From: Candidatus Heimdallarchaeota archaeon
GTDB lineage: Archaea > Asgardarchaeota > Heimdallarchaeia > JABLTI01
NCBI GenBank assembly: GCA_018238155.1
Contig: JABCTZ010000032.1
Coordinates: 277,034 to 341,033, forward strand
Direction: 5' to 3'
Length of the DNA: 64,000 nt
Shown: piece by piece, positions 1 through 9,141 of the stretch
Numbering within the stretch: position 1 is the stretch's first letter
Layout of the letters: every line of letters begins with the position of its first letter
Program-made: the position numbers and the translations under genes
The notes under the pieces: generated by a model
Database searches by the model: none
The model's input: the letters and a program-made list of their open reading frames with translations, nothing else
What the model was told of the DNA's origin: nothing

Positions 1-1377
1 GTACGAATGGAAAATGCTTTTGAAAATTATGTTGGAATGCGCAATAGAAAATTATGTGGAGTTAACACTCAACTTCGTGAGAGTATTGGTGTTAGAATAT
101 TGTTCAATGGTTTTTGGGGATTTGCAGCAACTGCTTCTTTAGATACTTCATCTATACGAACAGCTGTTGAATCTGCACTATTGTGTGCTAAAAAAATTGC
201 TAAAAGGTTTCCTGAAGAAAAGAGCAATTTAGCAGATATGACTGTTAGGAAAACAAGTGTTGCAGATGAGTGTGAAAAATCTCCACAGCTAATTGACCCA
301 ATTGAAAGAATGGACCTCGTTTCAGATATCAATTCAAGAATTACTACTCGTGTAAAGGATCTTTCTGTATTAGATATTAAACTAATTGAAAATAATACCC
401 AAAAATTTTTCTTGAATTCAGATGGCACACAAATAGAACAAATTCTCGTAAGAGCAAGTTTGTTTCTAGGTTCTTCATTGATGGGTTCAAGTACTTTACC
501 AAAAATCTGCTCAGTTGGTTTTGGTGGTGTTGGTGGTATTGAACAATTTCAGACATTGGAATTTGAAGACCTTCTTACAAAGTTCACTTCAAGTTTACCA
601 AAAATAGCTCAAGCTAAATTAGTAAAACCGACTGAACAACCTGTTATTTTAAATGAGAGGATGGGTTGGAATTTGTGCCATGAATTTTGTCATGCAGTTG
701 AATCTGATTTAATTTTGGAAGGAAGATCTTCTCTTGGAAATCAAATAGGAACAAAAATTGGTTCCGAAAAAGTAACTATAATTGACGATGCTAGTTTTAA
801 AGGGTATGGTGAATATTATTTCGATGATGAGGGAGTAAAAGCTTCTGGTACACTTATCGTTGAAGATGGAATATTATTTGATGTTTTACAAACAAGAGAA
901 ACTGCAGGTGAAATGAGCGCTATTCCTACAAGCAATGGTCGTGCTGAGAGTAGTTTGCATCTACCATTAGTGAGGCAAAGTAATACATTCTTTGAGCCAG
1001 GGAATTTCTCCTTTGAAGAGTTGCTTGAGAATACTCGTTCTGGATTATTTGTTTGTGATTCCTTCGGTGGTATTTCTGATACAATACAAGGGAATTTTCA
1101 GCTTGATGCTCAATATGGTCGAAAAATCGAGAAAGGAGAACTGGGTGATTATGTCACAAATTTTTCTTTAGTTGGTAATTTATTCTCTATTTTAGGTTCT
1201 ATAGATGGAATGAGTAGGGATCTTGGTAGTTACCCTGCTTATTGTAGCAAAGGTGGTCAAAGTGTTAGTGTTGGTTCTATTTCTCCAAAAGTAAGTTTGA
1301 AGACAATTGGCATTATTACAAATATTGCTCACAGACAAACTCGCAAAGTTGATTTCGAGAAAATGAGGGAAAGATGA
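1..1377 (+). CDS. tldD: TldD family metallopeptidase (5' end outside window)
   Basis: TldD-type zinc peptidase, which acts with its TldE/PmbA partner on small modified or unfolded peptides. The motif HEFCHAVESD (H225 and H229, counted from the ATG at 7) matches the family pattern HExxxH...E/D. The open frame runs through the window edge (GTA CGA before the ATG at 7), and the visible N-terminus starts about where residue 50 of bacterial TldD would be. The true start is therefore probably upstream and the ATG at 7 internal. It is followed after 1 nt by the pmbA-like gene, the usual pairing. Confidence 0.9.
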   Translation, partial: VRMENAFENYVGMRNRKLCGVNTQLRESIGVRILFNGFWGFAATASLDTSSIRTAVESALLCAKKIAKRFPEEKSNLADMTVRKTSVADECEKSPQLIDPIERMDLVSDINSRITTRVKDLSVLDIKLIENNTQKFFLNSDGTQIEQILVRASLFLGSSLMGSSTLPKICSVGFGGVGGIEQFQTLEFEDLLTKFTSSLPKIAQAKLVKPTEQPVILNERMGWNLCHEFCHAVESDLILEGRSSLGNQIGTKIGSEKVTIIDDASFKGYGEYYFDDEGVKASGTLIVEDGILFDVLQTRETAGEMSAIPTSNGRAESSLHLPLVRQSNTFFEPGNFSFEELLENTRSGLFVCDSFGGISDTIQGNFQLDAQYGRKIEKGELGDYVTNFSLVGNLFSILGSIDGMSRDLGSYPAYCSKGGQSVSVGSISPKVSLKTIGIITNIAHRQTRKVDFEKMRER

Positions 1378-1378
1378 G

Positions 1379-2743
1379 ATGCTGGAAGTTATTGGTGAAT
1401 TAATTCTCAAACACGCTAAAAAAATCGGTATAGACGCTGTAGAAGCTTTTCTTCAAAAGAAATCACTGAAAAGAATTATTATGAATAAAGGAATAATAAA
1501 AAATGTTTCAGAACACGAGTTATCAGGTTTTGCTGTAAGATCAATAATTGATAAACGAATGGGTTTCGTTTCTTCAAATTCATCAAGCAATATTGAAGCT
1601 ACAGTTGAGCTTTCACTACAAAATGCAAAGAGCTCACTACAAAAAATTTCAAGAGATTTTGTTGATTCTAAAACCATTTCTCAAGTAGATAATATTCGAG
1701 ATAATAATCTTCGAGATTTAACATTGAATGATATAAGTGAGAAACTAATTACTATGCTTGAGTCAATTGATTCTTCAAAACCAATTATCAATATTGCCGG
1801 TTCAGTATTTGTTGAAACTGAAGAACGTTTGGTTGCTAATTCACAGGGATTGTGGAAAAGAGAGGTTGGAACACGATTATTTGTAGAACTCGAAACAGCT
1901 ATTCAAATAGATGATTTCATTGGTGTTGGAACCGGGAACGAATGCTCTCGAGCGTTAGATAAAAATTGGCAAGCGTTATTTAATTCAACAATTAAAAATG
2001 CTTATTCACATCAAGGTAAAAAGAAGCTTTCTCTATCTAAACCTCGAGGGGTAATTTTCAGCTCAGAAGCAATTGCTCAGATTCTTGCATTTTCATTAAT
2101 TCCTTCATTCTATTCAACAAATGAGAGTTCACACAGTGAAACAATGAAGAAAAGAAATTTTGCAAAAGATATTGAATTGATAGATGATCCAACGATTCAA
2201 GGTGCTTTGAATACCTTTGGTTTTGATGATGAAGGACATCCTACCAAACCGCAAACGATTATTAGCAAAGGAAAATGTAAGAACCTATTAGGCATGACCT
2301 ATGACTGCTCCGAAGAATCCCAAGAAGTAAATTACAGAGGTAATTGTTTTAGAGTTGCTCCTGTAAGCAGAGAAAGTCGAAGTTATTTATATCCTCCTGT
2401 AATCTCTGCGTCAAATTTCATAATGAAATCCTTTGCACCTGTTAAAGATTCCATTTTAGGTTACTTATCTGATGGCATCTATGTTAAACGAATTACAGGA
2501 GCTCAAGATGCAAATTATTTCTCCGGTGATTTCAACCTCACTGTTACAGAAGGTTACGAAATAAAAAATGGTGAAATTATTAATCCAATTTCACCCTGTT
2601 TTTGCTCAGGCAATATTTACAAAATCTTGAATGACCCGACTCTAATTTTGGGGAGTAAAACAAAACAAGTACCAATACTCACTACTCCACTAAATATCAT
2701 TACTCCTGAATTATTAACTTCAAGAATTACAATTACAGTATAA
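1379..2743 (+). CDS. pmbA: TldE/PmbA family protein
   Basis: Non-catalytic partner of TldD in the heterodimeric peptidase. The 454-residue length and overall layout match the family: an N-terminal segment with NKGIIKNVSEHELSGFAVR, a central domain and a C-terminal beta-rich domain. As expected for TldE it lacks the HExxxH zinc motif of the upstream gene. The ATG lies 1 nt after the tldD stop, so the two are co-transcribed and probably translationally coupled. The substrate of archaeal TldD/E is not settled. Confidence 0.88.
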   Translation: MLEVIGELILKHAKKIGIDAVEAFLQKKSLKRIIMNKGIIKNVSEHELSGFAVRSIIDKRMGFVSSNSSSNIEATVELSLQNAKSSLQKISRDFVDSKTISQVDNIRDNNLRDLTLNDISEKLITMLESIDSSKPIINIAGSVFVETEERLVANSQGLWKREVGTRLFVELETAIQIDDFIGVGTGNECSRALDKNWQALFNSTIKNAYSHQGKKKLSLSKPRGVIFSSEAIAQILAFSLIPSFYSTNESSHSETMKKRNFAKDIELIDDPTIQGALNTFGFDDEGHPTKPQTIISKGKCKNLLGMTYDCSEESQEVNYRGNCFRVAPVSRESRSYLYPPVISASNFIMKSFAPVKDSILGYLSDGIYVKRITGAQDANYFSGDFNLTVTEGYEIKNGEIINPISPCFCSGNIYKILNDPTLILGSKTKQVPILTTPLNIITPELLTSRITITV

Positions 2744-2794
2744 AAGTAGATTAAGAAAAAATAAATAAAAAAAGGAAGAATAAGAATTAATCAA

Positions 2795-3430
2795 CTATTC
2801 TTTCTTCTCAGCTTTATCAGAGACACCTTTAGATGTTGAAGTTGGTTTCTTTCTAACTCTCTTGATGACTCGTTTGGCTCCATCTGGAGCTGCTACTGCT
2901 TCTGTTGGAGTAACTTCATCTCCTAATGATTCGGCTAAATCACCTTCAAGTTTTTCTAAAGCTTCTTCTGGACTTTCCGCAGATTCAGTGGAAACTGATT
3001 CACCTTCGAGATCATCTAATTCTGCTAATTCATCTGTAGATAATTCTTCGGCTGTTTCTGCTTCTCTTTTAGCAATTTCTTCTTGAACTTTCTTTCGTTC
3101 TTCTTCAATTTCGATTAATCGTTTTTCTTGAAGAACGTCGTAATCAGCTTTTCTCTTTTCAGCTTCTTTACGTGCTTTTTTATTTTCCTTGATAGCTTTT
3201 AATCGTAATTTTTCTTTTTCGGCTTGTTGTTTTGCGTAATCTTCTTTGAAAACTTTTAATGAAGTGATGTTTTCAGAATATTTTGATTTTCTGCGAAGGT
3301 CAACAATTATTCCTGCTTCTCTAGCTTCTTTGACTGTAAGTTTTACTGCTGCAAGTTCATCGGTACTGAAACCTCTTCCTTTACGATGAATATTTCTTCC
3401 AGGACTTTCTACTTCTGCTCTAATCTGCAT
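2795..3430 (-). CDS. rpl13e: Ribosomal protein eL13 (L13e) with long C-terminal extension
   Basis: Residues 1-60 carry the eL13 signature: GRGFSTDEL, then an alanine-rich helix, GIIVDLRRKSKY and an asparagine-leucine turn. This large-subunit protein occurs in eukaryotes and only some archaea. Archaeal eL13 is usually about 80-100 residues; this one has about 211. The extra part is a lysine/glutamate-rich predicted coiled coil (about 65-130), an acidic serine-rich stretch, and a basic tail (VIKRVRKKP). The ATG at 3430 is preferred because GAGGT lies 9 nt upstream; an in-frame TTG at 3445 sits inside that ribosome binding site. Confidence 0.82.
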   Translation of the reverse strand: MQIRAEVESPGRNIHRKGRGFSTDELAAVKLTVKEAREAGIIVDLRRKSKYSENITSLKVFKEDYAKQQAEKEKLRLKAIKENKKARKEAEKRKADYDVLQEKRLIEIEEERKKVQEEIAKREAETAEELSTDELAELDDLEGESVSTESAESPEEALEKLEGDLAESLGDEVTPTEAVAAPDGAKRVIKRVRKKPTSTSKGVSDKAEKKE

Positions 3431-3523
3431 TTTTTGAAACCTCAAATATCGTTATGTTCTTTATCACGTTGCTAAATTATTTACCTTTAATTCTTTTGGT
3501 GTACTTCTTAATAATAGAAACGT

Positions 3524-4033
3524 TCATTTTTTCTTTAAAGACTGTTCCTCATTTTCATTTGAACTATCTTCAGCGTTTTTTTCGACTTGCTTATATTCCA
3601 CTAGCTTGCTTTTGAACATAGCTAATAGAAGATACGACATTGCAATTCCTGTTGTAATACCTAATCCAACAGAGCTTGTATAAATAAATAACCAGTTTCC
3701 TTGAGTTGGGTCACCGGTACTAAATTTCAGAATTAAAGAGAGTATTAGTGAAATGGCTAACACACTCATTGTAAAAAAGAAGAGTATATTCCTATCGAAA
3801 TTTCTTTCTAATTTCAAAAAGATAAATAAACTTGAAATTGTAAGAATTGCTCCACTTCCAGCACCAATGGCAATATACATGAGAACATTCAAAGCGATTT
3901 CTTGAGTAAATAAGGCCCAAATAATGACAATGAATAATGCACACATAACTACTAAAGTTAACATTAGGATTATCGACATAAATCGAGATTCGAAGAGTGC
4001 TTTTGCTTTTTCTTGTTTTTCTTCAGATGCCAT
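3524..4033 (-). CDS. Four-helix membrane protein, unknown function
   Basis: I do not recognise a family. The 169 residues contain four hydrophobic segments (about 18-42, 46-72, 83-103, 114-143) between a charged N-terminus and an acidic, lysine-ending tail (about 144-169), so both termini are probably cytoplasmic. It lies between eL13 (same strand) and a divergently transcribed PLP enzyme. The start is an ATG preceded by a weak AGGGAGA-type ribosome binding site. Confidence 0.7.
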   Translation of the reverse strand: MASEEKQEKAKALFESRFMSIILMLTLVVMCALFIVIIWALFTQEIALNVLMYIAIGAGSGAILTISSLFIFLKLERNFDRNILFFFTMSVLAISLILSLILKFSTGDPTQGNWLFIYTSSVGLGITTGIAMSYLLLAMFKSKLVEYKQVEKNAEDSSNENEEQSLKKK

Positions 4034-4164
4034 ATGCTTGTCTCCCTATACTTAAAAAAAACATTCATTGCGCTTTAAAATTCCTTTCATCAAAATTAGT
4101 ATCAATTTATTTAAAAAGTTAAACTTAAATCATTGATATTAAAAGAAGAAATCTGGTGTTAGTT

Positions 4165-5409
4165 TTGTCAAAGAAATCTGTTGATCCTTCAAAAGGAATT
4201 GGTGTAAAGTCTAGTAAAATCGTCAAGCAAGAGAATCTTGGAAAAAGAATTGGTACTGCAGTTGTTCATGCAGGTGAAGAGATAAACCCTCAAACAAGAG
4301 GTGTTGTTTCCCCAATTGATTTTTCAACTACTTTTGCTTATAAAACTGCTAAAGAATGGGCTGAAGTATTTTATCACGGAAAAGACGGATTTGCATATTC
4401 CCGCCATGGAAACCCAACACGATCAATTTTCGAAAAGAAAATAGCAATACTAGAAAATGGTGAAGCTGGTATTGGTTTTAGTTCTGGAATGGCTGCGATT
4501 TCCTCTGCAATTTTCACTTATTTAGAAACAGGCGATGAAATAGTTATCACTGATCGTTGTTATCCTGGTACTCGTCACTTATTAAATCAATATTTAAAAC
4601 GTTGGGGTTTTAAAGTTCATTTTGTTAATGCTGCTAATATTGATAGTGTTAGTGAAAAAATCAATGATAGAACAAAAATTGTTTATATGGAATGCCCTGC
4701 AAACCCTACCTTATCCTTATGTGATATTGAAGCAACAGTAAAACTAGCAAAAGAAGTTGATGCTAAATATTTTTTTGACAACACCTTTGCCAGTCCAATA
4801 AATCAACAACCATTGGATTTCGGAGCAGATGTCATTATTCATAGTGTAACAAAATATCTTGGAGGACACAGTGATGTTCTGGGTGGAGCAATTGTTTCTT
4901 CTGCAGAAGATCGTGCTGAAATTATGAATACCACTGTTTATTATGGAGGTGTCATGGCGCCATTTGATGCTTGGTTAACTATTCGGGGAATAAAAACACT
5001 TGAATTACGCATTCAAAGACATAATTTAAATTCCTTAGCTTTGGCTGAATTTTTACAAGATCATCCAAAAGTCCGAGAGGTTTACCATCCTGGACTTAAG
5101 AGTCATCCTCAATATGCTCTTGCTAAAAAACAAATGAAAGGTTTTGGTGGTATGGTGAGTTTCTGTGTAGGAAAAACCGATACAGATGGTGGAACTTTTC
5201 TCAATGCATTAAAAATTGTTAAGCGTGCAAGTAGTCTGGGTAGTGTTGAATCTCTAGCTCAAGCATCTGGTAGTATGATTTATCTCGAGTTTTCTGAAGA
5301 AGAAAAACAAGCAATTGGTATTAATCCAGGCTTTATTCGTTTCTCAACAGGTATTGAAGATAAAGATGATCTAATTGAAGATGTTGATCAAGCTTTAAGC
5401 AGGATTTAA
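4165..5409 (+). CDS. Cys/Met metabolism PLP-dependent enzyme (gamma-synthase/lyase type)
   Basis: Member of the cystathionine gamma-synthase/methionine gamma-lyase/O-acetylhomoserine sulfhydrylase fold. Family marks are visible: YSRHGNPT near the N-terminus, SSGMAAIS, the aspartate segment DNTFASP, and the PLP lysine in SVTKYLGGHSDVLGG. It ends with a substrate-binding region containing SLGSVESLAQ. Sequence alone does not separate lyase from synthase activity. A GTG at 4156 is also in frame, but TTG at 4165 has GGTG at a good distance and gives the start MSKKSVD. Confidence 0.88.
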   Translation: MSKKSVDPSKGIGVKSSKIVKQENLGKRIGTAVVHAGEEINPQTRGVVSPIDFSTTFAYKTAKEWAEVFYHGKDGFAYSRHGNPTRSIFEKKIAILENGEAGIGFSSGMAAISSAIFTYLETGDEIVITDRCYPGTRHLLNQYLKRWGFKVHFVNAANIDSVSEKINDRTKIVYMECPANPTLSLCDIEATVKLAKEVDAKYFFDNTFASPINQQPLDFGADVIIHSVTKYLGGHSDVLGGAIVSSAEDRAEIMNTTVYYGGVMAPFDAWLTIRGIKTLELRIQRHNLNSLALAEFLQDHPKVREVYHPGLKSHPQYALAKKQMKGFGGMVSFCVGKTDTDGGTFLNALKIVKRASSLGSVESLAQASGSMIYLEFSEEEKQAIGINPGFIRFSTGIEDKDDLIEDVDQALSRI

Positions 5410-5559
5410 TTTCTTCTTTTTTCTTTAATTATAATGCCTACCTTTAAATATTAAAGAAGCAATAATATAGTTAGAGGTCAAACCTTCTATCTCCACCTAT
5501 TTCACAAGATTATCAATTATTTTTCCAATTTTTGCATCAATATTTATTAGGTGAAAAAA

Positions 5560-6222
5560 ATGAGATACATATTCGAGCCGGAAATTCTACAAGTTATATG
5601 TAAAGAAGTGTTAAAAGATATTGAATACTCAAATTTTGATTCTGAACAAAAGATCAATGAATTATTTGATAAATTAACTGAAAAATTAGCAAGAGAGTAT
5701 CCAACTTATATTAAGACAGAAGAACGAAATTGGATCTTTAATAATGCTGGGGGTGCAATGGGCTCACTTACGTTATTACATGGATCATTAAAGGAATATC
5801 TGATTTTTTTTGGTACGCCTATTGGTACACATGGTCATTCAGGAAGATATCGAAAAGCAGATGTCTATGATATAATGTTAGATGGAGAAATGCTATGTTA
5901 TAATGAAGATAAAATCACTCGAGCAACTTATTTACCTGGTGATATGGCAATTCTAAAACGGAAGTTAGCAAAAAGCTACCGTATACCTGAAAGAGCTTGG
6001 ATGTTAGAATATGCACGTGGTGGTATTCCTGCCATGATTAGATTTGGAATAGGCGATAATCTCTATAGTAATTTTGATTATAAAAGTTCAAATCAGCTCA
6101 TAAGAAATTATGGTAAAATGGTTTTTAGAAATCTCTTTAAACGAAAGAAGAAAGGAAATATTCCCGTGAGTGAATTTTATCGGAACCTCATTGCACAAAG
6201 TAAAATTGATTCGACAATATAA
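5560..6222 (+). CDS. ERG2 / sigma-1 receptor-like protein
   Basis: Clear homologue of the eukaryotic ERG2 (sterol C8-C7 isomerase)/sigma-1 receptor family. Conserved blocks occur in family order: WIFNNAGGAMG, LLHGSLKEYLIFFGT, HGHSGRY, a YLPGD turn and WMLEYARGGIP. The acidic pair that binds ligands in human sigma-1 receptor (Asp126, Glu172) is matched by the D of VYDIMLDG and the E of WMLEY. Unlike the human protein there is no N-terminal transmembrane helix, and the tail is basic (FKRKKKG). ATG at 5560 is chosen because AGGTG lies just upstream; GTG 5551 is also in frame. Any sterol or isoprenoid substrate is unknown. Confidence 0.85.
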   Translation: MRYIFEPEILQVICKEVLKDIEYSNFDSEQKINELFDKLTEKLAREYPTYIKTEERNWIFNNAGGAMGSLTLLHGSLKEYLIFFGTPIGTHGHSGRYRKADVYDIMLDGEMLCYNEDKITRATYLPGDMAILKRKLAKSYRIPERAWMLEYARGGIPAMIRFGIGDNLYSNFDYKSSNQLIRNYGKMVFRNLFKRKKKGNIPVSEFYRNLIAQSKIDSTI

Positions 6223-6255
6223 TGATATCAACCCATTGAAATTAAATCACTGACA

Positions 6256-7479
6256 CTAAGTTTTTCGATTTACATTCATTATTTTTTCTGCTAGTTTTAT
6301 TGCAGAATTGTAGCCGTTTTCAGCAGATTTAGCTGGGAGAACAATGCTGCAGAATGGATCTCCTTTTTCAAGTAGAACCTTATAATGTGTTCGATCAACA
6401 ATCCATTTACTTTTTGGATATTTCAAAACTGGAAACTTTTCTTCAATATCTGAAAATAGAATACCTTTCACTGAGAAATTATGATATTTGGGTTTCTTAG
6501 GTAGTTCATGAAGAATTCCATTAAAAGCATCAATATGTAATTGTACAACATTGTAACCTGTTGCATATTCTACACATTCCAAACTTCCTTGAAATCTCGG
6601 GTTAATTTCCATAAAGAAGAGTTTTTCATTTTTAATTACGAAATCGATTCCATTTGACCCTTTTAAATCTAATTTTAGAAAAACTTCTCTGATATGTTCT
6701 AAAGTGTGATCAAGTAATTTAGCTTTTGTTTCTAATTTTTGTAATGGAACAACATTTCCACAGTACGAAAAATCTCCTGGAGAATTGAAATTGCTATCAC
6801 CAATGATTTGTTTATTTATTGAAAGTACTTGAACAATATCTTTTGTACAAATAACAGATGAACTTGCATCTAAACCATCAATATATTCATGCAACCAAAT
6901 TTCTTTATCGTAGTTTTCATCTTTCAATTCAAAATATTTCTGCAGATCAGAATAGTTGGACCAATATTTTATTCCTGTACCTCCTCCTCCTCCTGAACCT
7001 CGAGTAACAAGTGGAAATGGTCTATTTTTCGCTTCCTCAACTAATTCTTCAATATTCATGAAAGATAAAGAAAATGGAATATCAAAACCCGCATCCTCAG
7101 CAATTTTATGCATCGTTTTTCTGTCTCGGGTTAAAGCAAATTTCTCCGGAGAATTTGCATAAACTTTTGGTCCTAATTGATTGAACTGTTCAATAATTTT
7201 CGGGTAGCGATCAAATGCTGATCCAAATAGGATTCCATCAAAATCTTCTTGTTCATCTACCATTATTTCAGAAAGAATATAGAGATACTCAGGTGGAGAG
7301 CGATGCAAATGTCGATGAAGTGTTTGTCCAGGTTTTTGTCTTAAAACAGAGAAACAATTTTTGGATATGTTAATTAAATCCATATCTCCAAAGTAATCTG
7401 TTGTACCAATATCATAACCTGCTTTTTTAGCTGATTTAGCGATAGGTCTGGCATTGAAGCCCGAAATTAAAAACTTCAT
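6256..7479 (-). CDS. ATP-grasp carboligase-like enzyme (COG2232 type)
   Basis: ATP-grasp protein of 407 residues. The N-terminal Rossmann-like lid starts MKFLISGFNARP. The glycine-rich ATP loop is RGSGGGGGTGIK, and the metal-binding pair is in NGIDFVIKNEKLFFMEINPRFQGSLEC. It resembles predicted archaeal ligases related to biotin carboxylase; the acid and amine joined are unknown. It overlaps the upstream helical gene by 4 nt (ATGA), so the two are translationally coupled. Confidence 0.78.
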   Translation of the reverse strand: MKFLISGFNARPIAKSAKKAGYDIGTTDYFGDMDLINISKNCFSVLRQKPGQTLHRHLHRSPPEYLYILSEIMVDEQEDFDGILFGSAFDRYPKIIEQFNQLGPKVYANSPEKFALTRDRKTMHKIAEDAGFDIPFSLSFMNIEELVEEAKNRPFPLVTRGSGGGGGTGIKYWSNYSDLQKYFELKDENYDKEIWLHEYIDGLDASSSVICTKDIVQVLSINKQIIGDSNFNSPGDFSYCGNVVPLQKLETKAKLLDHTLEHIREVFLKLDLKGSNGIDFVIKNEKLFFMEINPRFQGSLECVEYATGYNVVQLHIDAFNGILHELPKKPKYHNFSVKGILFSDIEEKFPVLKYPKSKWIVDRTHYKVLLEKGDPFCSIVLPAKSAENGYNSAIKLAEKIMNVNRKT

Positions 7480-8096
7480 TGAGAACCAGTCTCTATTTGA
7501 GCTATTTTTTCATTTATTTTATTAAAAGTATCCAATCCAGCTTCAAATAATTTGGTAAAACCCGGAATAGTTCTATCTCTGAAAAGAAGGAGCTGTTCCA
7601 TCAATTGAAATTGTAACATAGCTTGCTCTGTAAATAACTTTGTATGAATTACAATGTAATCTTCAACAATATGTTCTATTTCAACTAATGCGATTCCTAA
7701 TAGTTGCATTATTCCTTTAAATTCTCCAAGAGATTTAGCTTTTTCTAGTTTCTTTATATTATAATATATTAATTGGAGTTTTTGGTCATAGTTTGATCGC
7801 AATCGAAGTAAAACAACTAAATTTTTAAAAAAACCCTCTAACATTCCAATTAGTTCAACATCAGTTTCAAGTTTGTTTGTGAATACTCCATTATTTTTCG
7901 TCCTTTTTCCATCAGAATATACTAAAGATGGAAGAACTTCTGCTGTATCTCTTAATATCTCTGTTAGAACACAAAGTGATTCTTTCAGTTCAACGAGTAG
8001 CAACATATCCTTCTTACTTTTTGTCACCTTTTTAGCTTTTTTAGTAAGAGTTTGCTTTTTGGATTTACTACTCTTTTTCTTTGTTGACACAGACAA
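7476..8096 (-). CDS. Helical protein with basic N-terminus, unknown
   Basis: No family recognised. The first 30 residues are lysine/serine/threonine rich (KKKSSKSKKQTLTKK). The rest is predicted all-helical with heptad-like leucines and no membrane segment or cysteine cluster. It starts with TTG at 8096, and its stop overlaps the start of the downstream ATP-grasp gene by 4 nt, so the products probably work together. The basic tail could bind nucleic acid or acidic membranes; that is inference. Confidence 0.65.
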   Translation of the reverse strand: MSVSTKKKSSKSKKQTLTKKAKKVTKSKKDMLLLVELKESLCVLTEILRDTAEVLPSLVYSDGKRTKNNGVFTNKLETDVELIGMLEGFFKNLVVLLRLRSNYDQKLQLIYYNIKKLEKAKSLGEFKGIMQLLGIALVEIEHIVEDYIVIHTKLFTEQAMLQFQLMEQLLLFRDRTIPGFTKLFEAGLDTFNKINEKIAQIETGSQ

Positions 8097-8183
8097 ACAA
8101 CCTTCCGATTTAATGAACGTACTATTTCAATAAAGTATTTAGATGATTTGTAACGTTCTATAAGCTATACAATCAATTAAATC

Positions 8184-8224
8184 CTTAGGAATAGCTAAAA
8201 CCTAAAAAGGTTTCACTTCCTAAG
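8184..8224. promoter_or_regulatory. Two-part inverted repeat upstream of the MEMO gene
   Basis: Outer arms CTTAGGAA/TTCCTAAG (8184-8191, 8217-8224) enclose a second hairpin AAACCT-AAAA-AGGTTT (8198-8213). It lies in the divergent region between the genes starting at 8096 (minus) and 8259 (plus), 34 bp before the MEMO start. It could be an RNA leader structure or a double operator. Confidence 0.4.
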
Positions 8225-8258
8225 TAAGTACAAAAATAAAAATTAGGTGCAAATAATA

Positions 8259-9110
8259 ATGATACGCCAACCCGCTGTTGCAGGATCATTTTACCCAAAA
8301 ACAGAATCTCGATTAATTGAGATGATTGAACAGTGTTTCAAAGATAGTAAAATCGGTCCAGGTGAATTGCCAAATAAGACCAATGTTCCATCAAGGAAAG
8401 GTGAAATAGCTGGATTCATTGCTCCCCATGCTGGTTACATTTATTCGGGTCCCGTTGCCGCTCATGCATATTTAAAACAGTATAAAGATGGGAAACCAGA
8501 ATTCTTTGTTATAATAGGTCCTAATCACAGAAATATTGGCCCTCCTATAAGTGTTTATTCTGATGATGCTTGGAACACTCCATTAGGCAATGCGAAAATC
8601 CCTAAAGAAATTGTTGAGAAAATTGTAAAGCAACCATACTTCCGAGCAGATACTGCAGCACATATGCTGGAACACAGCATTGAAGTTCATGTACCCTTTT
8701 TACAGTATCTCTATGGTGGAGATGTACCAATTATTCCAATATGTGTTAAAGATCAAAGTAAAGAGATGAGTGAAAGAATTGGATTGGTTTTAGCAAAAGT
8801 ATTAGCTGATTACGATTATTGTCTGATTGCTAGTACAGATTTAACTCATTTTGAAAGTGCGGACTCCGCAATATCTAAGGACCAATTTGCAATTCAAAAG
8901 ATAAAACGAATGAATGCAAGTGGCTTAATTGATACTGTTGAAGAATATCAGATTACTATGTGTGGACCAGGACCAGTAGCTGCAGTATTGACTGCGCTAA
9001 AAAAGAGTGGTTCTAAAGAGGTCGAAATTCTAAAATATTCCACAAGTGGTGACATTACAGGTGATAAAAGTTCAGTAGTTGCTTATCTTTCAGCAATAAT
9101 TAAAAAATAA
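8259..9110 (+). CDS. MEMO1 family protein (AmmeMemoRadiSam system B)
   Basis: MEMO family alpha/beta protein related to extradiol dioxygenases. The start MIRQPAVAGSFYP is typical. Metal-site residues are present in APHAGYIYSGP (His), GPNHRN (His) and MCGPGPVAAVL (Cys), with the conserved STDLTHF loop. In many archaea it is linked with an AMMECR1 protein and a radical-SAM enzyme, but neither is next to it here. ATG 8259 is preferred to the in-frame GTG 8247 because AGGTG (8245-8249) then serves as ribosome binding site. Confidence 0.9.
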   Translation: MIRQPAVAGSFYPKTESRLIEMIEQCFKDSKIGPGELPNKTNVPSRKGEIAGFIAPHAGYIYSGPVAAHAYLKQYKDGKPEFFVIIGPNHRNIGPPISVYSDDAWNTPLGNAKIPKEIVEKIVKQPYFRADTAAHMLEHSIEVHVPFLQYLYGGDVPIIPICVKDQSKEMSERIGLVLAKVLADYDYCLIASTDLTHFESADSAISKDQFAIQKIKRMNASGLIDTVEEYQITMCGPGPVAAVLTALKKSGSKEVEILKYSTSGDITGDKSSVVAYLSAIIKK

Positions 9111-9141
9111 TTAACTTTAGAATTCTTGTAGTACAAGAACT

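Noticed and set aside
2862..3086. Plus-strand frame opposite eL13
   Set aside because: Serine-rich antisense of the acidic eL13 tail, with no ribosome binding site or family.
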